From Ditylenchus dipsaci (lineage: Eukaryota > Nematoda > Chromadorea > Rhabditida > Anguinidae), in the NCBI GenBank assembly GCA_004194705.1, contig SADC01001391.1:124001-188000 (forward strand): a stretch of DNA of 64,000 nt, read 5' to 3'. This document shows positions 56,653 to 64,000 of this stretch, one piece after another. The notes beneath the pieces are model-generated. The model made no database searches. It was not told where the DNA came from and was given only the letters and a program-made list of their open reading frames with translations. Position 1 is the first letter of the stretch; each line of letters begins with the position of its first letter. Position numbers and translations under genes: made by a program.

Positions 56653-59600
56653 ATGAATCAGACTGCTGAAAGCAATGAGAATTTAGAGGGGAAGACTTCA
56701 ATCTAGTTAAAGTTTCGGAGCAGTTCCTCGTCCGCAAACACTTTGACAAAAACTCTTTGATGGCTGCTGTTCAATCTCTAGCACTGGCCATTGAAAATAT
56801 GCAAGAAAATACTTCTCATGGACAAATAAATGGTATAATTTTGATCTTTTCTGTAATACTTTTTCGCTATCACTATTCTGTAATACTTTTTCGCTATCAC
56901 TATTATTGTTTTCAGAAATTGAAGAGAGCCTTAACAAATTGCACTGGTTGGCCGACACCTATCTGAATGTGGGGCACTACGCTGAAGTTGAAGACAAGCA
57001 TCGTTTGTTCTACTCCCTCGTTTGTTGCCTGCAAGCCAGGTTTTTCTTCAAACAAGAAAATTATGTGGTTGGTTTATCCCTTGAGATAACTCATCCCATT
57101 ATATTTGCAGTCAGCTCTGCGGTCTTGTGACAACGGACTGCTCAAGGGTAATGACTTGGACAACAGATGGCTGTCCAAGTTCGCTTCTTTCCTGTGCCTC
57201 CTAAGGTTACCGCCTGTGAAAAATCTTGCTACGAAAGAAGAATCGAGCTCGAAAAGCAATTATTTGGTAACATATTTAGACTTGTTTTTTACGCAACAGA
57301 TGTTCGCATACATGATCCCCTCTCATCCTTAACCCTCAGCAATTAAAGCTCAGCAGTCTGGGAAAATTTTCTTCTCACTGGGAATTTCGCATGTAAATTA
57401 CGTTAAATACGCTAAATATTTTCAAAATAATAATCGAGAACCGAAATTCTCCGCACCCATGCTACTTCACAGAATCAAGAGAATATCAACAAAAAAACTA
57501 TCAAAAGTTGAGAGATAAGGTCTAAGATGCGACATTGTCGAGCCACCAATTTACAGTCGAAAGAACCGGAGCCTCTGCCAAATTCAGTGAGGATCCCTGT
57601 TATGGTGTTGCCTTCGCTGTGTTCCTTTCACCAAGAATTCTACGCTAAGAACAAACCGCTGATTATTCGTGGGATGGTGAATGAATGGCCGGCATTTCGA
57701 AAGTGGAGGTTTGTAACTTTTATTTTGCCTTCTATATGTTTGTGTTTAAGCTTTTCATACTTGAACAGCCTTTGTGGTCATCGAACAGTTCCTGTAGAGC
57801 TTGGAAAGAAATATACCGATGAGGATTGGCTACAGCAATTGATGAGCTTTCACGACTACCTAGCACAATATGTTTTCCAGAGTGAGAAGGTAATTTCTTG
57901 AGTTAGTTTATCTGACTCCATTTTGTTGTTAAGACTTTGAAGACTGGATATCTAGCGCAACATAGGTTACCGGGTAATTTTCACTTTATTTATAGTTGTG
58001 CGCCTGACTGCAGGGTGGCCCAAAAAATCTCTACATAGTATTTGGGTGTCGCCATTTTGAGTGGTCCCGTTGTACCAGTTATAACTATTTTCGACCTGAC
58101 CTGAGTATACCCCCCCCCCCAAATGAATTTTTTTAAAACTGTTTCCAAACACCCTATATCGACCTAAAATTGCCTCAGAAGTTCAAAAAAGACATTATTT
58201 TTGAGTTCTGGTAAATAAAAAAATTCAGTTTTGGACATTTTTAAATTTCGACCATTTGCCTGTTTGGGCATGTTTTGGTCACTGGAGCTGTTCAAAAAGA
58301 GCCTCTAAACGCATTTTTGTTCAAGAGTCTCGCTCGGAATTATGTCTAAGGTATGTGGGTGTGCGCATCTCTAACTCTCAAGCCAGGGGGCTCGGAGTTG
58401 AGATGCGCACACCCACATACTTTAGACACAAATCACTTGAAAGTGACTCTGGATGCATAAACAATGCATGCATACCAGAGTTTCTTTATGCGGTAGCCCC
58501 AGTCAACAAAACTATGTTCAACATCTTCCTTTTTTTTCAAAATTGGCCCCTTTTTGGTCTATTTCCACCCTAATGCAGCCTTAAATCCCTTCGAAAATGG
58601 TCAAAATGGGTACTTTATGGTGGTCCAAAACTCAATTTTTTATTGACTAAAACACAAAAATAATGTCTTTTTTGAGCTTCTTAGGCAATTTTAGGTCGAT
58701 ATAGGGTGTTCGGAAACACTTTAAAAAAATTCATTTGGGGGAGGTACACTCTGGTAGCGCCCTATTTTCTAAGAAATTTTTTATCAGGCAATTTTTTACT
58801 TATTGAAGATCTTTTTCAGTATCGGAGGACCTTCCGCATTCAGATTTGAGGTTTCATGTGAAAAGTTAAGATTTCGCCACTTGAAATTGAAAATTGGGGG
58901 TTCCATCGGAACCTTTCATGAGTTGTGCTATTGTGCTAGTTATAAAATTTTCTGAGAGATTTTCATTAGGCGAGTTTACATCATTGTAAAGCCGTTCTTA
59001 CGGCGAAAGACATTTTGCATAAAGATCTGATGCTTGATGCAAAAAATTGAGATTTTGCCTTTAGAACTCGAAAAATGATTTTAGTATTGTCCGGACTCCA
59101 GACGATGGCACCGGTAGGCGCCTTTTAACCATTGTAGTGATGAGAATGTTCTAAAATGGAAAAAATTGCAGATAAAAAATTAACAAATCTCGAGTTTCTT
59201 CGGCTCACCCTTTACAATAGTCGCATCTGAATGTAGAGATTGAGATAAATGGCTGTTCGATGTTGTTTTTTTTGATGAAAATCAACTCAGAAATTATTTT
59301 AATATGCGCGTGGTTTAAATTTGTTGCGTTTTTAACCACAGTTTTGGTGGCTAGTCAACCTGTTGTTAGCCGTGGCCAACACTATTTCACATTTGATTTC
59401 CCTGGCGTGAATTCACTTTTTGCTTTAGTTTTTGTTTTTGACAAAATGATAAAATTGAACAGTCAACCTTATAACCTGAACCCAAAATTTTTACTGAACG
59501 TTGTGTTTCAGATCAAATACCGGAGCTATTGAATGATATAATTATTCCCGACTACTGCGCTTTTGGTGAAAATGGGCTGAACGAAGACTTGTTGACTATA

Positions 59601-61437
59601 AATATGTAAGTTTCTTTTCAAATGGTCCGATGTAAAAAAACTGACGTAAAAACAGGTTTATCGGCCCGGAAGGTACTATTTCGCCACTGCACATTGATCC
59701 ACGCCACAACTTTTTCTGTCAGGTTAGTCTCGGCTTACAAGTAACCGCCCAAACTGTACGATCAAATTCGCAAATTCTGTTAGAGCCATCTTGTAGAGCA
59801 TGGTCGATTTGTATAGTGTAGCCGGAGTTATTTTGGTGGACGGCGACAAAAATTTTGAGTTTTAGGTCAAAGAAAGCCGGAAAACCCCCTCAAAACGCCA
59901 ATTTTGGATATTTCAGTGCTCCGATTCTCGGTATTTTGTTTTGTCAAGTGCCAAATATGATTTATGACCTTATGTTGTAACCAGGGTTGCGCTTTGGTAC
60001 TAAATAGTACTTTTGAAGTACTAAATAGTATTAAAATAGTACTAATTAATACTAGGGTACTAATTTAGTACTAAGTACTATTTTAGTACTTTGTAGTAAT
60101 TAAGTACTTAGTACTAATTAGTACTTTTTCTATTTTTTGCGGTTTTCATGTTAAAAAGACAAACTGCACATATGTTTGATTGTTTTTTACATGAAACAGC
60201 AAAAATAATTGTTACTAAGACAAGAAGACGACATATCTGTGTGTTTTTTTAACATAGTACTAAAATAGTACCTAGTACTAAAATAGTATTTAGTACTAAA
60301 TTAGTACACAGTACAACATTAGTACTTAGTACCAATAGTACTATTTAGTACTAGGTACTATTTTAGTACTAGGTACTATTTTGGTACTATGTTAAAAAAC
60401 ACACAGATATGTCGTCTTCTTGTCTTAGTAACAATTATTTTTGCTGTTTCATGTAAAAAACAATCAAACATATGTGCAGTTTGTTTTTTTAACATGAAAA
60501 CCGCAAAAAATAGAAAAAGTACTAATTAGTACTAAGTACTTAATTACTACAAAGTACTAAAATAGTACTTAGTACTAAATTAGTACCCTAGTACTAATTA
60601 GTACTATTTTAGTACTATTTAGTACTTCAAAAGTACTATTTTCTAATGAATTAGTACCCAAAGCAAAACCCTGGTTGTAACCTCTGATAGTGATGTTTTA
60701 AATTTTAGATTTAAAAAATTTTCTGAAAACTCAAATTTTCACGGCACATACATGCCACTAAAATTTGAGTGTGAATCACTAACATTTGAGTTTTCAGAAA
60801 ATTTTGAAATAATTTTAAAAAACATTACCATCGGACGTAAAATCAAAAAGTGACACAAGGTCATGATAATCATATTCGGCACTTGACAAACAAAACACTG
60901 AGAATTGGAGCACTGAAATATCCAAAATTGACGCTTTTCGGGGTTTTCCGGCTTTCTTTGACCTACAACTCAAAATTTTTGTCCTTGTCCGCCGAAAAAA
61001 CTCTATACAAATCGACTATGCTCTACAAGATGGCTTTGACAGAATTTGTGAATTTGATCGTACAGTTCGGGCGGTTTCCTTGTTGCTTAAAATACCCTCT
61101 AACTTTATTCTGTATTTTAGGTTCGCGGAAGGAAATTTGTGCGCCTAATCAATCCAGGTTGCCGATCCAGCCTCTACATGTTCGATGATTTGATGCGCCA
61201 AAATACCAGTCAGGTTGTTGAGTTTTTCCTCCTCTAGTCAAAGTTTTTTCTGACCACTGTATAACTTAGGTGGACGTAGAAAATCCGGACTTGAAGCAAT
61301 TTCCTAGGTTTAGCGTCGTACAGTGTGAAGACTTTCTGATGGAGCCCGGTGATTGCCTGTTCATTCCCAGGGGATATTTCCACCACATCAGAGCTCTGGA
61401 AAAAAGTATATCAGTTTCTATATGGTTTGGAGATTAA
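56653..61437 (+). CDS. KDM8: JmjC-domain hydroxylase KDM8/JMJD5
   Basis: A 2-oxoglutarate/Fe(II) oxygenase; the human protein hydroxylates arginine and has disputed histone activity. Exons: 56653-56832, 56916-57067, 57111-57266, 57557-57708, 57769-57889, 57934-57973, 59512-59605, 59656-59722, 61121-61213, 61270-61437; all internal phases join. The helical N-terminal domain shows ALRSCDNGLLKGN (human ALRVCDMGLL). The catalytic half shows NKPLIIRGMVNEWP, HRTVPVELGKKYTDEDW, GYLAQHRLPDQIPEL, FIGPEGTISPLHIDP with the iron-binding HxD, RKFVRLINP, and EPGDCLFIPRGYFHHIRAL with the distal histidine, ending SVSIWFGD, close to the human end. About 400 residues, as expected. Exon 1 needs one more base at the G run 56688-56691. 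The large introns (57974-59511, 59723-61120) hold repeats; the others are 43-60 nt, apart from one of 290. Confidence 0.88.
58106..58745. repeat. R1 repeat, copy II, in KDM8 intron
   Basis: Outer arms TATACCCCCCCC, then GTTTCCAAACACCCTATAT, mirrored at the right end; the centre holds a CTAAGGTATGTGGGTG hairpin. Same organisation as 14617-15190. 58746-59511 shows no further recognisable structure. Confidence 0.65.
59745..61090. repeat. S1 palindromic repeat, copy II, split by a hAT element
   Basis: The left arm (GTAGAGCATGGTCGATTT.., GGCGACAAAAATTTTGAG) is mirrored by the right arm (60880-61080). The two halves meet at GTTGTAAC, where the hAT element at 59982-60673 is inserted. Without it the repeat resembles copy I at 16740-17390. 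Confidence 0.65.
59982..60673. mobile_element. hAT-like foldback element built of AGTACT repeats, 8-bp duplication GTTGTAAC
   Basis: Starts CAGGGTTGCGCTTTGG and ends with an approximate complement (CCAAAGC.. in reverse); GTTGTAAC at 59974-59981 and 60674-60681. Nearly the whole 692 bp is a palindrome whose arms are arrays of TAGTACTAAA-type units. Lies in a KDM8 intron. Confidence 0.82.
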
Positions 61438-61487
61438 AAAATTAAATTATCCTCTTCTTGTTGATATACTCTGTTGAGTTTGAACAT

Positions 61488-61493
61488 AATAAA
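61488..61493 (+). terminator. Candidate polyadenylation signal of KDM8
   Basis: AATAAA 50 bp after the KDM8 stop codon, on the coding strand and at a typical distance. Confidence 0.6.
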
Positions 61494-62275
61494 GAGATGT
61501 TATCTGCAAGTTTTGTATTCTTCAAAAATTGCTTGGTGAGAGTAGTCTGTAGTTCAGGGTGGGCCCAAAATGTCTAGAGTTTTGCGGTAAGGCGCTTTTG
61601 GAGGTTAACAGTGGTTCTTCTATTAGAGGTTATTACTAGAGTTGCTGAATGGTTAACGTTTCCTAAAGTAATCCAGTAAACTTGCAGAGTCCTGTAATTT
61701 CATTCATTTGAATAAAAAGTTTTTAAAAAACTGTCCGAAAATTTTTTCAATTCCTTTTTGTCCGGAGTCTGGACAGAAAAGCAACCCTATTTTCGACGCT
61801 AATGGAATATACGTCTCCCAAAAAGCTACTGGAATATACCCTACTCAATAACTTTTTGAGGGTACCTAAAACCACCAGTTTTTGTAAGAGAAAGTTGTAC
61901 AAAGGTCATTGTTAGCAATGGATAGGCCCTAAGCCTATGGGTCTAAGCCATAGCCTAAATTATTGGGTGGCGTATATTCCAGTAGCGCCTAGTTTCTATG
62001 TTAATTCCAATAACAATTTTTTTTACTGATAATAAAAAAGCAAAGATGATTTAACACGGTAAGGTCAGATGGTGAGACCGGCACATTCTGGCGCAGAGTT
62101 TAATGGAGAATCCGTTTTATTTTTCCAATTTTATTTTTTAGTCGGAACAAGGTGGTCAAACACGCGATTTTTGAAAATTGTCATTTTTGGGTACTTCCTC
62201 AACATTCAAACGGCCATAACTTCCAATTTTTGTGAACACTAGCTTGCTGATTTCGGGCTGAAATAAAGCCCATTA
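61494..62275. other. Intergenic tract after KDM8
   Basis: Contains a small inverted repeat at about 61800-61990 (TACTGGAATATAC against GTATATTCCAGTA, GGCGCTA-type border) of the same family as 7665-7935. Nothing coding was recognised. Confidence 0.4.
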
Positions 62276-62492
62276 GGGCCTGCTTACAATGGGATGTCGA
62301 TGTCGAAGTAAAAGTGGTGTCTAGATCTCGCGTTTACCAAAGGAAAATGCCAAATCTGATATAGATGACCTATACCTACTTTTTGATTTTAGTTATAGGT
62401 CATCTATATCAGATTTGGCATTTTCCTATGGGAAACGCGAGATCTAGACACCACTTTTACTTCGACATCGACATCCCATTGTAAGCGGGCCC
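62276..62492. mobile_element. Palindromic MITE, TTA(A) flanked
   Basis: Arms of about 90 bp: CTTACAATGGGATGTCGAT ... mirrored by ATCGACATCCCATTGTAAG, ending GGGCCC before TTAA (62493-62496). The next TTAA-type sequence (AGGAGCATGTCCGTGCG) begins at once and is split by element F. Confidence 0.7.
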
Positions 62493-62517
62493 TTAAAGGA
62501 GCATGTCCGTGCGTTAC

Positions 62518-63858
62518 GGGACACGGACAATTCACAGTCTGGACAATTCACAGTCTAGGACAATTCACAGTATGGGACAATTCACAGTCTGGGACAATTC
62601 ACAGTCTGATCGAATTCACAAAAAAAAAGCATTCGAAAATACCTAAATATGAATGAAATTAAGTACGCGAAGCTGATTCTTTAAAATGTATTCATGTACG
62701 CATGGCCATGAAATAATTTGAATTGTTTCAGTTTCTTCTTCTGGACTTTTTGTTACCCTTTTTTCGAGATTCGGTCAAAAATTTTCATGTTGTAGAGTGG
62801 TGCGTAGAAGTCCATATAAGAAGTATTAAGGAAAGTCTACCCAAATTTCAGGCCTCGTAATTCCTATTCAACATCTACCCGCCCTACTGGCGCACCCGTT
62901 TACCTTACACTGAGACCTATCCCCATAGTGGTATACCTAACCTAATCTTCTGGTATAGGTATACACTTGATTTAAAGCTAGCCAACTCATTTTGATGGTC
63001 CGTCTTGTCAAACTGGATTTTCCATGCAATTTTAAATCAGTAAAAATGGTTTGTTTCTAACGTTGACCAAATTTTTTTATGGGCCATTTTGCGGGATTTT
63101 TATCTCTGTCCATCTCAGTCAAGAGTACCCAATCTATATCTAGGACTCGGGTGACTAAAATCGGAATTTAAGCATTATTGAATCAAATTCCCTGCCCATT
63201 TTTAGGTATTATAGCATTATAACTTTTTTAATTTATTTCTGTTTTATTTTCAAGCCGTCCAAGTGGACATCCACCTGTTCAGGTTGTACCTATCCTGAGT
63301 TTTAGAGTTTGAGTACCTAAAACCACAATTTCAGTTCGGACAAACATTACTCCCCACAGAATTTTAGGTTAGAAAAAAGATTTGTTTTTATTTGCAAAAA
63401 AACATAATTTTACAGGCCAGCCATGTGCTCAACTGAGCGTACCCATCCCAGGTTTTGTGGTTTGGGTACAGGATATCGCAGTTTGGATACTATCAAATGG
63501 ATCTTTTCGAACAAGCCCTAATTCAAAAAATATTTGTCGCGAAATGAATCGTTTTCTAAATTCGGAAATACGAATATATAGGTGCGTAGTCGTTTGAGTT
63601 ATGGCGTGCAAAAGGGCACAAAGTAACTCAAACGTCCATAATAAGTCGTTTGAGTTACTTTGTGCCCTTTGCACGCCATAACTCAAACGCCCCTATGCCG
63701 AATATATATACAGCCAATAAAATTGTACTTTGAATTGGTACAAAATTTTAAGAAAATGTAAACTGCGTCTCAGACTGTGAATTGTCCCAGACTGTGAATT
63801 GTCCTTACTGTGAATTGTCCATACTGTGAATTGTCCATACTGTGAACTGTCGCGCACC
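62518..63858. mobile_element. Tandem-array foldback element F, 10-bp duplication CGTGCGTTAC
   Basis: CGTGCGTTAC at 62508-62517 and 63859-63868. Left end GGGACACGGACAATTCACAG, right end (complement) GGTGCGCGACAGTTCACAG. Arrays of GGGACAATTCACAGTCT, about five per end, inverted. Interior: two divergent direct repeats near 63253 and 63415 resembling those of element C, and a nested hairpin at 63586-63702 (CGTTTGAGTTATGGCGTGCA against the complement). F is inserted in a TTAA-type MITE whose pieces lie at 62497-62507 and from 63869 to the window end. Confidence 0.82.
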
Positions 63859-64000
63859 CGTGCGTTACACGGTGAAGTTTGAATTTCCAAGAGGCGGGGA
63901 CCACTTTAATCCGTAAGACCAAAAAAATTCAAATTCAAACTTTCATTTTCATGTATATGCTGTCGTATGTCAGACGAGTGCTACGTATTCTTTTGCAAAT

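Noticed and set aside
60850..61188. 112-residue frame overlapping the KDM8 exon at 61121
   Set aside because: Most of it translates the right arm of the S1 repeat; similar frames occur in the other S1 copy. The exon itself is read in its own frame after the acceptor at 61120.

Overview
The window is AT-rich animal DNA. Split genes with canonical GT-AG introns of about 43-60 nt sit inside a dense bed of non-autonomous DNA transposons. A Trk-like receptor kinase, MED14 and KDM8/JMJD5 point to a metazoan, probably a small-intron invertebrate; the sequence does not allow a closer placement. No prokaryotic operon, rRNA, intact tRNA or CRISPR array was seen.

Layout. 409-2755 (-): 5' part of the Mediator subunit MED14, running off the left edge. 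3.0-9.1 kb: transposons (a CACTCT-array element, a 1.9 kb foldback with 575-bp arms, TTAA-flanked MITEs, a piggyBac-like MITE). 9582-13545 (-): bacterial-type low-specificity threonine aldolase carrying spliceosomal introns. 14-21 kb: repeats plus a broken U2SURP/SR140 fragment. 22197-41965 (+): a divergent Trk-type receptor (signal peptide, LRR, two Ig-like regions, TM, tyrosine kinase), about 20 kb long because its introns are full of hAT, TTAA, pogo and foldback elements. 42-56 kb: more transposons, one with a pogo-like transposase fragment and one with an ACSL fragment. 56653-61437 (+): a complete KDM8/JMJD5-type JmjC hydroxylase. 61.5-64 kb: transposons.

The most unusual feature is a family of five elements (25297-26552, 46432-47532, 49309-50774, 53659-56092, 62518-63858). 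Each is bounded by a perfect 10-bp target duplication, has one end close to GGGACACGGACAA and the other close to GGTnCGnGACAA, and carries inverted arrays of a short tandem unit that differs from copy to copy. Two hold intron-containing host-like gene fragments (OTU-like, ACSL) and a third may hold one exon. The architecture resembles Drosophila foldback/NOF (Mutator-superfamily) elements combined with Pack-MULE-like gene capture. One copy sits inside another foldback; subtracting it leaves an element of the same length as a sister copy 0.6 kb away.

Four otherwise well-conserved genes need five one-base corrections, all in or beside homopolymers. This suggests residual consensus errors rather than pseudogenes. 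All family names come from recognising motifs by eye; no database search was possible.
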